A stretch of 64,000 bases of DNA from Acanthosepion pharaonis. Lineage: Eukaryota; Mollusca; Cephalopoda; Sepiida; Sepiidae. The translations under genes were made by a program, and so were the position numbers. Under the pieces are notes generated by a model, which was not told the DNA's origin, ran no database searches, and saw nothing but the letters and a program-made list of their open reading frames with translations. How positions within the stretch are numbered: position 1 is the stretch's first letter; each line of letters starts with the position of its first letter. Location: assembly GCA_903632075.3 (NCBI GenBank), contig CAHIKZ030000027.1:134001-198000 (forward strand). Direction: 5' to 3'. Below, one piece after another: positions 22,135 to 33,835 of this stretch.

Positions 22135-22615
22135 TCCTAGGGCAGTGTCTATCAACCTTTTCTAGTCCATGGACTATTTTTTCTTTAAATACTTCAAATA
22201 GACCATTCCTTCTTTTACTTTGATGTAATGAATATGCATACACCTGGGTTCCCCCTCACAGTAATATGATTGGCTGGTGTCAGCCATAAATACAGACTGA
22301 TGTGGAGGTACACGACGCCTATTGACTACGCCTATTGCCTACCACCACGACGAGGACCCATACACTACGGTTATCTGCTAGATTGTCCTACCCGGTTACA
22401 GTATTCCAAAACCACTTTGCTACTTCGAATTAATATATACCTTTCCGGGACATATCATACTTTAAGGTTGTTCCATTTTCACACTAAAATACTCAACGAA
22501 AAGTTAAAATTGTCTATTTACACTTTAAAATTTATTTTAGTAAACAAATACTATATATAATATAATTTTTTATATGGATAAAACATTTTTATTATGTATA
22601 ATATACATAGCATTT

Positions 22616-22649
<34 letters not shown>

Positions 22650-22765
22650 GTGTGGGGGGGATAAAAATAAAATAAATAATACCTACGTAATTTCGAAATT
22701 TTCAAATATGCTATGTGGACCACTGGTTATCCACGTGGACCACGTTAAGAATCGCTGTCCTAGGG
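22135..22765. mobile_element. hAT-type MITE with 8-bp target duplication
   Basis: TCCTAGGG occurs at 22135-22142 and 22758-22765. The enclosed 615 bp starts CAGTGTCTATCAACC and its reverse complement starts CAGCGATTCTTAACG, imperfect terminal inverted repeats of the CAG-G-TTCTCAACC kind common in hAT transposons. Eight-bp duplications are the hAT signature. The interior has a (TA)n run (22616-22635) and no transposase, so mobilisation would be in trans. Confidence 0.8.
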
Positions 22766-23716
22766 TGATGTCCTAACAAGAATTAGGACTCTTTCACTCT
22801 GAGTGGATACGTTGTGAACTAGAAGGTCGTTGACCCTACAATAATGTTCATCCGCGTTTCAACAGCCCTTGTTTTGATTCCTGTCTATTCGCCAAATGGC
22901 AGAAAAGCCTGGTTGGGGAGCCCATTTTAGTCGGCGATAACCCAACCATGCGTCCCAGTAGCACTCATAGAATAGTATGACTATAGCATGCATATATAAA
23001 TGCGTACATTCTGTGATTTTCTTCTATTTACATGAGTAAATATTTGACTAACATAACCAACTTAAACACAGATACATCAGAATCATAGATCAGCATGTGA
23101 ATGACGAACTCACATTTGGTTGTAGTAGACTTTTCTGTCTGAAAAGTAACGCTTGAATTTCATGTTGTAAAACCCAGTGTCAGTCATAAAAGTATTCTCT
23201 ACGCTACTCGATTTTGTTTTTTTGTTTTTTTGCTTCAAATAAAATCTTGCATTGTTTTGATGTTCAATAAAAAAAATAAGCAAGAAAATTTAATTGTTGT
23301 GCGACAATATATGTACTGAAAGAATTTCTATCATTTGGACACTGTTCCGATACTGCCATGATCCTCAAAAGACAACAGATCTTTTTCAATCCATATTTCT
23401 CATGTTTTTTATACTTATTTATTGTTTGAGAAATGCTTAAAGGTATCAGAGTAGTCGCCCTTTTATCTTGTTTGCCTCACCGAGACAAAGAAAGTTCAAT
23501 TTCACTAGTTAATGTCACGAATAATTAAACACATTGTTCCACATATACACCTCATTTGTTTGTTTATAGCACCAGCAGAAGCAATTCTTTTGATACATTT
23601 AATCGTATTCATAAAGAGACTATATCAGTTAACGATAGGCTGATTTGACGAGGAGAAAGCCGTTATCATAGAAATGGGTAGAAAAATAGCATTTGTAACA
23701 ATATATTTCCTTTCTT

Positions 23717-23718
<2 letters not shown>

Positions 23719-23758
<40 letters not shown>

Positions 23759-23781
23759 AGAAAGAAAGAAAGAAAGAAAGA
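23719..23781. repeat. (GT)n-(AAAG)n compound microsatellite
   Basis: GT run followed directly by AAAG units. Confidence 0.96.
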
Positions 23782-23926
23782 ACTATTTTCTGCATGATGT
23801 TCGCTTACAAAAACCTTCGGTGAATGGAAAGAGGAAATTTAAAAGGAATTCCACAAGTTGACAAAACTGAATTTTAATCACTTATTCTAATTCACTTTCA
23901 TCTTTTTTATTTCCTAATACATTCTT

Positions 23927-24243
23927 CTATTTCTCTTTCTTTTTTTCTTTCTATTTCTCTTTCTTTTTTTCTTTCTCTTTCTTTTTTCTTTCTCTTTCTC
24001 TTTCTTTTTTTTCTATTTCTCTTTCTTTTTTTCTTTCTATTTCTCTTTCTTTTTTTCTTTCTATTTCTCTTTCTTTTTTTCTTTCTCTTTCTCTTTCTTT
24101 TTTTCTTTCTCTTTCTCTTTCTTTTTTCTCTTTCTATTTCTCTTTCTTTTTTCTCTTTCTATTTCTCTTTCTTTTTTTCTTTCTCTTTCTCTTTCTTTTT
24201 TTCTTTCTATTTCTCTTTCTTTTTTTCTTTCTCTTTCTCTTTC
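23927..24243. repeat. Pyrimidine minisatellite, unit about 22-26 bp
   Basis: More than a dozen units built from TTTCTATTTCTCTTTC and T7-8 blocks. Almost purine-free on the plus strand, so a triplex-capable tract. Length variants alternate between CTAT- and CTCT-containing units. Confidence 0.93.
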
Positions 24244-25175
24244 AATTTTTTTATCTGCTTCTTAATTTCTAGCTTCCGTTTTCACCTCGTCTATTTTTTT
24301 ATTTTTTTCTTCCTCATTTTTGTCGCTCTCTCCTTGTTTTTTTATTCTTCTCGTCTTGTCTGCATTCAAAATATATTTTTGAACCTGTTGTATCAAGAGA
24401 CTCATTATTGCAATGAAAGATAACACTGTACTATAACAAAATTCAATGGATGTTTGCTCTAATCTGTGTTCACATGAGTAAAGTCTTTTACTCACATGGA
24501 AGAATCGCTATAAGCAGAAATAAAATGGACGAGCCCAGAATCCTCTGAACTTCAAAGTGGTTTTCTCAATGAAAATGCCACTCAGGAGATTACAAAGTGA
24601 AAATGAATTAAATATCTGTGCTTGAAAATGCGAAAATAGAATCACTTGCATCATATTTTCTTTCTCGCTTAATCTTTTACCAGAAATTAATTTTCAAGAA
24701 AAAGTGAACGAATAATAAAGTTGCTATATTTACTGATACGCTTCAAGTGTGTGTCCCATTTTCAACGTCAAATTCCAAAATTCCAGTTGATCTTTTTCAT
24801 TCACTTTTCCTGTTCTTATTTTCTTCGTTATATTTTTTCCTTTTTTTTTTTGTTCGTTAATGTTTTTAGTTCTAAATATTTTTTCTTGTTTAACCATTTT
24901 ATGAATATTTACGTACATTTATACATCCGTGCGCTGATGTGTGCTTACATAGATGCATGAGTGATATTATGTATTTGAACACACACAATGTATTTATGTA
25001 AATGTTTTCTGAGTACGTCTGTACAATTGTGTTTGAGCGAATTCTCCAATGCAATTGTATTTATACGAACATAAAAAATCATTTCTTGCAAATAAACAAT
25101 CATCGAATGTTCTCTTTATACTTTTATTTACTTTTACTTATTCATATTTTTTTAGAATCCAACGCTGTCTCATAA

Positions 25176-25178
<3 letters not shown>

Positions 25179-25231
<53 letters not shown>
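25179..25231. repeat. (GT)n microsatellite
   Basis: Pure GT run. Confidence 0.97.
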
Positions 25232-25235
<4 letters not shown>

Positions 25236-25568
25236 TAATTTCGGAGAATTTGACATTTTTACACAATAACTTTTCTAACAATCTTTTATATTGAGAAGGT
25301 GCGGAAAAGTTCTCGGGCCTAACCACTTTACAAAATCACTATTTCAAGTAATAAATATCAAAATATAGATTTTTGGGAAGTAGATCAGATCATGAACTTT
25401 TCAGCACCCCATCGCATAATTTAATCTTCGTTTCTTTTACCAGCATTATATTATGTTACTTATTTATTTATTTATTAGTTACTTAGTTAGACATTGCTGT
25501 AGATTCTTAAGTAAAAAAAAATATTGTTTATCCGGCCTGGATTATAAGAAGAGACTGCAAAGTTGCAT

Positions 25569-25909
25569 AATAATAATAATAATAATAATCTTTGTAGATC
25601 TTCAAAAACTATCAAAATACAAGGACTTTGAAATCGAAATCTCAAAAATATGGCACATAAGAACTATAACAATTCCAGTTGTAGTTGGAGCCCTCGGATT
25701 GATTGGAAAAAATTCCAATAGACTCATTGAAGGAATTCTTGGTAGCCCGTGCCTTAAAGAAATACAAAAAAAATGTAATCACAAGTACAGCCCACACCTC
25801 ACGAAGGGCTTTATCTATGTAAAATATGTACGATTTTTTTTTCAGAACTGCTCATGATGTTATTTCTGACCTTAGAGCATACACCAGAAACCAAAGGAAA
25901 TAATAATAC

Positions 25910-25955
<46 letters not shown>

Positions 25956-25956
25956 C
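25569..25956 (+). mobile_element. R2/R4-type LINE 3' fragment between (TAA)n tracts
   Basis: Coding block 25590-25857 with SKYKDFEIEISKIWHIRT and IPVVVGALGLIGK, the segment that follows the restriction-like endonuclease in R2/R4-type LINEs. The fragment opens directly after a (TAA)n run (25569-25588) and ends CCAAAGGAAATAATAAT running into a (TAA)n tail (25903-25953). This is what a 5'-truncated element inserted into a (TAA)n microsatellite would look like. Dong-type (R4 clade) elements are known to target TAA repeats. Confidence 0.6.
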
Positions 25957-25989
25957 CTTTGTTAGTGTGGCACACTCTCGGATCCTTAA

Positions 25990-27922
25990 GGATTTAGAAA
26001 TGTACAAAGTCTCCTCAGTGATAGTAAATTTCCTTAAATATAGCATGAAACTGCTGAAAACCACATTTATACCTAAATCACACCAAATGTACTGCCATTT
26101 TCAATTGTTTGAATATCAGATAGGGAATCTTTCAAGGAGATTCCTTGTCGCCATTTCTGTTCTGTCTGTCCTTAATCTCTCTTTCGATTAAACTAAATAG
26201 TAATAACTTTGGTTACGAATTAAAAAGGAAAATGTTTAATCACCTATTCTACATGGATGATCTCAAACTCTTTGCCAAAGACGACAATAAGTTGAAGGAT
26301 ATCCTCAATACTGTAAAATGTTTTAGTGATGACATTTGTATGGATTTCGGATTAGATAAATGTGCAAAAGTAACATTCAAGAAAGAGAGAATTACAGAAA
26401 CACACTGAACGGACCTAGATTTTGACACAAAGATTAGAGAACTGGAACAAGAAGAAGCCTATAGGTACCTAGGAGTCAGGGAAGGAGATGGAATAGATTC
26501 ATACCCAAATGAAGAAGAAAGTCAGAAAAGAATACTATAGGCGTGTGCATCTAGTGTTAAATAGAGAGTTAAATTCACAAAACACAATATCAGCCATAAA
26601 CACTTTGGCTGCCGCTGTAATGCAATACTTTTTCAACTTCCTTAACTGAACCATAGCTGACATTAAGCGAATGGATGCCAAAATGAGAAAGCTTCTCACT
26701 TGCTATCGCATGCATCATCCTAAGGCTGATGTTGATCATCTGTGAGTCCAGATCCAAAGAAGGTAGAGGATTAGTTCAACTAGAATTGTCTTACAAAACT
26801 ACAACAATCGGTCTTCAAAGATACTTGGAAACTATAGAAGACAGGATGACGATCTGTGTTAACATAAAAGAAAGAAATTTTATTCAGTAATAAAGGAAGC
26901 CAACAAATTCAAAATGGAATTTCAAGTAGGTGAAGAAGTGCAAGTAAACCATAATGCACTTACTGCAGCGGCAAGGAGCCGAAGAAACAAAAGTAAATGA
27001 AATGGACTAAATGCAGAAAAGATGGCAAGCCTCTTCATGGCCAATACTTTCCCCGTACTAAATAAACTGATGGGGGCAAACCCTGTACACATCAGTGGTT
27101 ACGCAATGTAGGGCCAGAAGCTGAAGGTTTTATTCTTGCTTCACAGAACCAATGCTTACTAACTAGAAATTACCAAGCACACACATACTGAAAAATTGTG
27201 TTTAACCCAAATGCAGATTCTGTGATAAATATCCAAAAACAATTGATTATCTTGCATCAGGTTGAACAGTGTTATCGCCAATTGAATTTAAAATTTGACA
27301 TGATAGAGTGGGCCAATATCTGCACTGGAAAATATATAATTTTTACGGGAAGGAAACTTATATAAACATCCCCCAGAACCAGTTATAGAAATAGGACCCG
27401 TAACAATTTTATGGAACTTTACAATACACAAAGACAGAACAACCAAAGCTAATCGCCTAGACATTGCGATCAAAGACCACAAAAACAGAATGTGCTTTCT
27501 TATTGACATGGCAGTCCCTGCAGATTGTAATGTATCTTTGAAGATCTTCAAAAATATCAAAATACGAGGTTCTTGAAATGTAAATATAAAAAAAAAAATG
27601 TTGCACATAAGGACATCAATAATTCCAGTTGTAATTGGGATCCTCGGGTTGATTGGAAAAGGTTCCGATAAACTCATTGAAGAGATTCCTTAAAAACGTA
27701 CAAAAATTGTACTCATAAATACACATCATACATTACAAAGAGGTTTTATCTTTGTAAAATGTCAGTTACCGTTTTTATTTTATTTTATTTTTTTATTTTT
27801 ACAAAAATAGTCAGTGGAAAATGTCATTAAGCCAATCCTAAGCTTAGTTCCCTTCTTGAGACCCGGAAGGAAATGTGTATACATGAGAAATCCAAGGAAG
27901 TAAAATAATAATAATAATAATA
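25990..27922 (+). mobile_element. R2/R4-type LINE, longer 5'-truncated copy
   Basis: About 1.9 kb of decayed ORF in one orientation. In order: GDSLSP-like RT block near 26130, FYMDD catalytic motif (YMDD at 26250-26261), GLDKCAKVTF, RYLGV, a MRKLLTCYRMHHPKAD block, GRGLVQLE, a damaged CCHC-type finger (CRFC retained, later His and Cys lost), and the restriction-like endonuclease block with KDHKNRMCFLIDMAVP at about 27470-27520. It ends CCAAGGAAGTAAAATAAT plus a (TAA)n tail. Many stops and frameshifts. The R4/Dong assignment is inferred from the endonuclease type and TAA association. Confidence 0.7.
26145..26408 (+). pseudogene. RT core of the R2/R4-type LINE
   Basis: Longest open piece of the element (87 codons). 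Holds FYMDDLKLFAKDDNK and the GLDKCAK block. The reverse transcriptase primes on nicked target DNA. Flanked by stops in this frame. Confidence 0.8.
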
Positions 27923-28110
27923 CCGTAACATCAAGCATGCGGAATGGCAATCTGATGTGTGTGAAACGAATCGATAATTGGAAAGTATTTCCTTGGTTTC
28001 ATTTTCCATGATGCGATCCGTTGAGCTGTTATACTATCCTTTTTCCCAATGGCATGAAACCTTTTCAAGGGAATTCTGCAGTTGTTCTACCTATTACTTT
28101 CTCGACACCT
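27923..28110. other. No gene seen
   Basis: Short unique spacer between the LINE tail and the GATA array. Confidence 0.6.
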
Positions 28111-28113
28111 CAA

Positions 28114-28154
<41 letters not shown>

Positions 28155-28160
28155 AATCAG

Positions 28161-28196
<36 letters not shown>

Positions 28197-28261
28197 GAAT
28201 AGATAGATAGATAGATAGATCAGAGATAGATAGATAGATAGATAGATAGATCAGAGCAGGT

Positions 28262-28306
<45 letters not shown>

Positions 28307-28420
28307 ATGATGATTAGATCAGAGCAGGCATAGATGAATAGATAGATAGATAAAGATGAATGATAGATAGATAGATAGATAGATCAGGCAGACATGATAT
28401 GAATAGATAGATAGATAGAT

Positions 28421-28486
<66 letters not shown>

Positions 28487-28488
28487 GA

Positions 28489-28522
<34 letters not shown>

Positions 28523-28533
28523 GAGAGCAGGCT

Positions 28534-28590
<57 letters not shown>

Positions 28591-28600
28591 CAGAGCATGA

Positions 28601-28631
<31 letters not shown>

Positions 28632-28811
28632 TGAGATAGATCAGAGAGGCTTAGATAGATAGATAGATAGATAGATAGATGAATAGATAGATAGATAGAG
28701 CAGGCATGAATAGATAGATAGATAGATGATAGATAGATAGATAGAGATAGATAGCAGGCATAGATAGATAGATAGATAGATAGATAGATGGATAGATAGA
28801 TCAGAGCAGGC

Positions 28812-28845
<34 letters not shown>

Positions 28846-28887
28846 GATAGATAGATAGAGCAGGCATAGATAGATAGATAGAGATAG

Positions 28888-28919
<32 letters not shown>

Positions 28920-28929
28920 CAGAGCAGGC

Positions 28930-28971
<42 letters not shown>

Positions 28972-28981
28972 CAGAGCAGGC

Positions 28982-29031
<50 letters not shown>

Positions 29032-29041
29032 CAGAGCAGGC

Positions 29042-29099
<58 letters not shown>

Positions 29100-29109
29100 C
29101 AGAGCAGGC

Positions 29110-29207
<98 letters not shown>

Positions 29208-29321
29208 CAGAGCAGGCATAGATAGATAGATAGAAGATAGATAGATAGATAGAAAGCAGGCATAGATAGATAGATAGATAGATAGATAGATTAGATAGAT
29301 AGATAGATAGATAGATAGATC
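28111..29321. repeat. (GATA)n array with recurring CAGAGCAGGCAT spacer
   Basis: About 1.2 kb of GATA units broken up by a spacer GATCAGAGCAGGCATA (variants CAGAGCAGGCTTA, CAGAGCATGAATA). In the clean right half, blocks of roughly 9-25 GATA units each end with the spacer. Long minus-strand frames rich in I-Y-L-S are translations of the repeat, not genes. Confidence 0.97.
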
Positions 29322-29759
29322 TATTTTAAAAGAGGGGAGAAAGATGCTTATTTCTGTTCTATTTTATTTTCTTGTCTTTCAATTTTGCTTGTATAATGTC
29401 ATGCATTCCATGGTACACATTTCATCAGCTGAAATCAGTTATAATGTCAGGGAAAAGGAAAGTCTTTGTCGCTGTTTTATTAAATGACTCTTAAAGGAAA
29501 TGATGCTAGTGATCACTTTTCGATAGACCATATCATGACTGGTTGGTATATCAAGTGACACATCTCTAGATGATTCCTGTCAATGCTTCTTGATGCTGAT
29601 AATCAACATGTACTCAGAAAGTAAACAAATATAGCAATTATAGATATTCATATGATTCAGCTTAAAATATGTTGTCAACACGAAATTCAACATATTATCA
29701 ATAAATATCTATAATAGTATAGTTATTGATATTTATTTCTTAATTTCAGATTTGTAAAA
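29322..29759. other. No gene seen
   Basis: AT-rich unique-looking spacer. Confidence 0.6.
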
Positions 29760-30540
29760 GATTGTCCTGGGTCGTGAGAAATGCCTAACGTGAAAAGAGA
29801 AACAAGATAATTTTATTAAGTGAGGAGGGCACAACAACGCAAATTGCAAAACCGTTGAACAGAGATTACTGAATAATCAAAACGGAAAGTAAAAACATTG
29901 GAAATGACAAGGAACAAATCTGATGTTAAGAAAGTAACAAAAATTGATTTGAAAAAATATATTAATAGGCAAGAAAATCGGATTGACAAGGATTAACAAG
30001 GATTGACAAGGATTTTAAGATCGTGTCGCGAATGTAAGAAGACATGAATGGCGCAGAAATGGCTAAAAACATGAAAGTAACCACACTGTCAACTTTAAGT
30101 AAATATCACAATGTAAAACCTGTTAATTGGGCGAAGCACCTTAAAAATAATTTCTCAGCAGTAATGGCTGAATTAGACGTTGGTCCTTTCAGAAACATAG
30201 TCAACATAATTGATTAGTACAGGTCATAGCCAAAAGTCAAGGAATATATTCATGTTCCTTTACATTCTACAAAGGTGACTATTGTCAATTATGTCAGAAA
30301 CAGTTTCAAAGACACCGGTCTAATGAAATGAGCTTCAGTCTCTCTAGATACTAGTCCACTAGAAACCTTCTGATCTACCATAAAAAAGTCATGTATATGA
30401 GAATAAAAAGTAATATTCTAGAAAAACCTGTGGAAATCAAAAGAAACTGATGCATGTGATATTAAAGTTCGAGCATCAAGAAAATTATCAGAATCAGTAT
30501 CTAAAAGACTGATTACCGTTATAAAATATCAAAGGAATTC
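29760..30540 (+). pseudogene. Tc1-like transposase relic, copy A
   Basis: Starts with SEEGTTTTQIAKPLN, the N-terminal HTH of Tc1-like transposases. Near 30330-30390 it reaches SLDTSPLET, the decayed SPDLNPIEN block that carries a catalytic Asp. Riddled with stops. Shares sequence with 35110-36060, including a TTTCTTAATTTCAG stretch just upstream of both. Confidence 0.6.
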
Positions 30541-30769
30541 ACGTTAACATATAAAATAATAAAATCATTATTTATTGTAGCATATGTGATATTGTGTCAA
30601 TAAATTATCTTTATATGGTTATTTCCGTTTTAACATTTGACTTTATAACAAAAAATTTTCTCACTTTGCATAATAAAAGCTGAAACTCAAAACAATTATT
30701 GTCAATATTACCAAACAAGGAAGCGTTATCAAACAAAGAAACACACGCCATATATTTGCACACAAACTA
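30541..30769. other. No gene seen
   Basis: AT-rich spacer. Confidence 0.5.
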
Positions 30770-30880
30770 TTGAGACGGACGTCAAGTCCGTTCAAACAAT
30801 TAACAGTCATGCAAAGATTGTACTCCAATGGTCAGGCTGAACGTTTTGTTGATACATTAAAAAGGGCGTTAGATTGGTTT
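30770..30880 (+). pseudogene. Ty3/Gypsy integrase fragment
   Basis: SNGQAERFVDTLKRAL, the highly conserved block around the catalytic glutamate (codon 30839-30841) of Gypsy integrases. Nothing upstream is recognisable. Downstream lies the T-rich and 30-bp repeat region that presumably formed the 3' end of the element. Confidence 0.8.
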
Positions 30881-31460
30881 GTTGTGTTTTACGGTATATC
30901 AACCTCATTGGGTCATTTAATGCCGACAACTTTTTTTCCTGGTAATATTTTGTTTTATTAAAAATCTATTTCTGGTAATATTTTTTCCTCAGAAATGTAT
31001 AGCTGGTAATATCATATTAAAACATGTATTGCTGGTAATATTTTCTTTCAAAAATATATTGCTGGTAATATTTTTTTTTCTTTAAAAATTTATTTCTGGT
31101 AACAATTCTTTTACAAAGTATCTCTGGTATTAAAACCCATTTTTACACTTTTATAATAGTTTTTACGTCAGTTTCGAGGTTAACTATTTGTCCAAAGCTG
31201 GGACCCTAACAGGTGCTACCACCTCGGGCCAGGGTAGATCTGGGAACACCAGCAATTAAGAGGTGGTTCCACGCTCCTCAAAACCTCCTGATCAGAGGCC
31301 TTGCTATTGGATGTAGTTTATCGTCTTACCCAGGACGCGGATGTAGTTTATCGTCTTACCCAGGACGCGGATGTAGTTTAACGTCATACCCAGGACACGG
31401 GTGTAGTTTAACGTCATACCCAGGACGTGGCGTTAGAGAAATCAAAAGGGGGGGGGGAAC
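30881..31460 (+). repeat. Gypsy 3' region: degenerate repeats, 30-bp minisatellite, polypurine run
   Basis: 30940-31130 holds five to six decayed units of the type AAAATGTATTGCTGGTAATATT. 31311-31430 holds four 30-bp units beginning ATGTAGTTTATCGTC and ending CCCAGGACGCGG. Because 30 bp is ten codons, the array stays open in one frame (CSLSSYPGRG repeats), probably by chance. A G-run (31448-31458) after AAAA looks like a polypurine tract, with TGTAATCGAC after it as a possible LTR start. A second copy of the region is at 43785-44210. Confidence 0.7.
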
Positions 31461-31489
31461 TGTAATCGACATCTTCTGATGCCTTGATA

Positions 31490-31605
31490 TTGATTCCCGT
31501 CCTTCTCTTTATCCTTTCCCCAAACACCCCTCTTTACTCTTGCTCTCACTCTCTGTAACCCCGTGCGTGCTAGTGGCACTCCCGCCTTGCTGGGGTGATA
31601 TACTT
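31490..31605 (+). pseudogene. 3' tip of a Jockey-like LINE
   Basis: The stretch AACCCCGTGCG...TGGCACTCCCGCCTTGCTGGGGTG matches the end of the ORF2 fragment at 61141-61353, whose protein ends GSTGTPALLGVKS. Only the last few dozen codons remain. Confidence 0.55.
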
Positions 31606-31624
31606 AAAAAACATTTGTTCTTTA

Positions 31625-32250
31625 CAGTGTGAACCCGCGAATATTTGTAACCCCCTCTTCTAAAAGTGCTTATAAGTACCTATTTTGATTGTTAAAACCC
31701 CATATGCCTTAAGCTTTCATCCTATATACTTTGTATTGGTGACCATACACTTAGCGTAAATTTTCTTTCATATATACAATAACCGTTTTTAATTACACAT
31801 AGATCGATACAACCATTTAAAATACTCTATAAAATATATGTAACAAGACATAAAATATAAAGTTTAAAAGATTTTCTAAAACCAGAACTGTGATTATGTC
31901 CCCAGACTTAGCATTAGCCACTTTTAAACCTCATCCCCTAACAAAGAACAAAGCCCATGCACTGCGCATGTTTTTTACGTTTGTTTTTTACAATGAAATG
32001 TACAATTCTGCTAATTTTTACCATAAATATGGACTGTTATATGTTTTAATTCACTTAAATAATAGGAAAATAATACAAGAATATTTTGAATATGCTCTAT
32101 CGAAAAAAAATACGCGAATCGAGGGAGCTCTCAGCGAATAATTTGTACATATGTTCTTGAGAGAAAAATACGCGAATATTGAGGGTTTCTGCGAATCCGT
32201 GAATGTGTGAAAACGCGGATGCTGAAACGGGGATAATCAGGGGCTCACTA
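31625..32250. mobile_element. Pogo/Tigger-like MITE (candidate)
   Basis: The left end CAGTGTGAACCCGCGAATAT and the reverse complement of the right end TAGTGAGCCCCTGATTATCC are similar, and each is next to TA (31623-31624, 32251-32252). GCGAAT motifs recur at both ends (32102, 32169, 32192). The interior is AT-rich without a transposase. Confidence 0.5.
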
Positions 32251-32252
32251 TA

Positions 32253-33631
32253 CTTCTATTTCCAGTCGATCTTTTAAATGTTCTTCTACAGTGTCTTGTA
32301 CTTGAATTTCTCATTTTTATTCATTCTCTTCAATGAATATAATAGAATGCCTATATTGTCTATTGTCTTAATTGATTTCATCTCACATCTCCTACAACTG
32401 AGGCTTCTGTTATATAACTGGGGATCAGTATCTATTTCAAAGCTCAAATATTGTAACCATTAACACTTATATTTTCAGCTTTATAAGGATGTCCTTTGTT
32501 TAGTTACATAGTCAGAAACTTCCTGTTATTTTGTTTTTAATGGACGTTTTAACTAATATTTTTCTCTGCCTCACTTACAAAGTCTGAAAGATTTTGTTGT
32601 TTTTAGAAAGAATTTTAAGCTTTATAAAAATATATTATGCAAAGATTTATAAAACATTAACATTTGATATTGGCAACATCACCCGGTAAAATTTGATCAT
32701 GATAAAAATCAAAGTAAAGAAAATAAATTTTTCTTTTTCATTCAATTTCTTTAACTCTCACGATTATTCAGATCTTTTCTTTTCGACTTCATAACTCGAC
32801 AACTCATGTATTTGCAGGCCTCTTCTCACACAAAATATGCAATAGAAAATATACATTGACCTAACATGGTTTGGGCAGACACCAAGAATCGCAAATTCTT
32901 TTTTTCTGTGTTCCAGATATGATACAACTTTGATATCTTTTTTTTTTTGTCTTTTACAATGCAATTACCTCGAAACGCATTTGTTTGGCGCGCAATTCTT
33001 TCTGTGCAAGTCTCACATTTAGCCTGGAAGCATCAATAAAAAAAAAGTACGTACCAAACCATTTTACAGAGCCACGTTTCTGTGATAATATTCTCAACCT
33101 AGAATCTGCCAGTGGGGATGGCAAAGGAAGAGGAGGTATATTATGTAAGTTTCGTTCAGTGCTTCTTATTCACTGTTTGCAAGCACGACGCCGGTGAAGT
33201 TCTTCTCTTGCCTTGCAGCTTTATAGGTAAAGTAATGTTTTTTAAAAAAAAAACCTTGTTATGTAATATTCCAGAAATATCAAAAACACAAAAAATAGGC
33301 TACTTTTTTTTATCGAGTTAAAGATCAAGTCTTTCTGTAGATGAAACGCTTGTCTTACTTCGTGCCGTAAAATTCATGTCTATCCTATTTTTAGTTAATC
33401 CTTTTGTAGTATTTTAAAGGAATTTCGACCTTTCAAAAAGCTCTAAAACTGTTTCTTAGTGCTATTGAAGTTTTATATTCCTACTTCTTTCAAATTGAGT
33501 AAGATTCTGCAATTTCAACGATTATCTGAGATGTCTCCAATGAGATTAAAATTGAATTTACTTTCCTCTTTCCCAAACAACTTCTAGTTTATATACTTAT
33601 CATTTATCATTGTTATTTATTTATTTATTTT
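32253..33631. other. No gene seen
   Basis: AT-rich sequence; several frames of 60-70 codons lack any recognisable motif. Confidence 0.65.
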
Positions 33632-33835
33632 GGTGTGCAGGTGGTGTAATTGTTAGCAGCTCAAATCGAGAAATCGGTGCACAATGTTCGAATTTCGGTC
33701 GAGTTCGTTTACAAGTAACCTTGGGAAAGATTAGATCCCACACACACCCTCCGTCAGCTATGGTTTAATGTCTATGCAGACTGTGCTCTCTAGCCGCGGT
33801 TGGCAACCGGACTAGGAGAAAGAAAAAGTCATTTT
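33632..33835 (+). repeat. tRNA-derived SINE
   Basis: A-box-like GGTGGTGTAATTGTTAGCAG and B-box-like TGTTCGAATTTC lie about 40 bp apart (33641-33700), followed by a body with GCCGCGGTTGGCAACCGGAC. Different SINE family from 5040 and 52110. Confidence 0.65.

Larger units (their letters stand above)
22766..25564. other. Long stretch with no gene
   Basis: AT-rich sequence apart from the simple repeats listed separately. A moderately complex block at 22790-22960 may be an old repeat but could not be named. Confidence 0.65.

Noticed and set aside
21860..22243. 127-codon minus-strand frame
   Set aside because: Overlaps the hAT MITE end and its flank; composition is irregular and no motif is seen.
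28319..29219. Long minus-strand frames rich in I-Y-L-S
   Set aside because: They are direct translations of (GATA)n repeats.
28111..29321. CRISPR-like array from the regular CAGAGCAGGCAT spacing
   Set aside because: The segments between are pure GATA, not unique spacers, and the context is eukaryotic.
31890..32141. 83-codon frame inside the candidate pogo-like MITE
   Set aside because: No transposase or other motif; lies in AT-rich interior.
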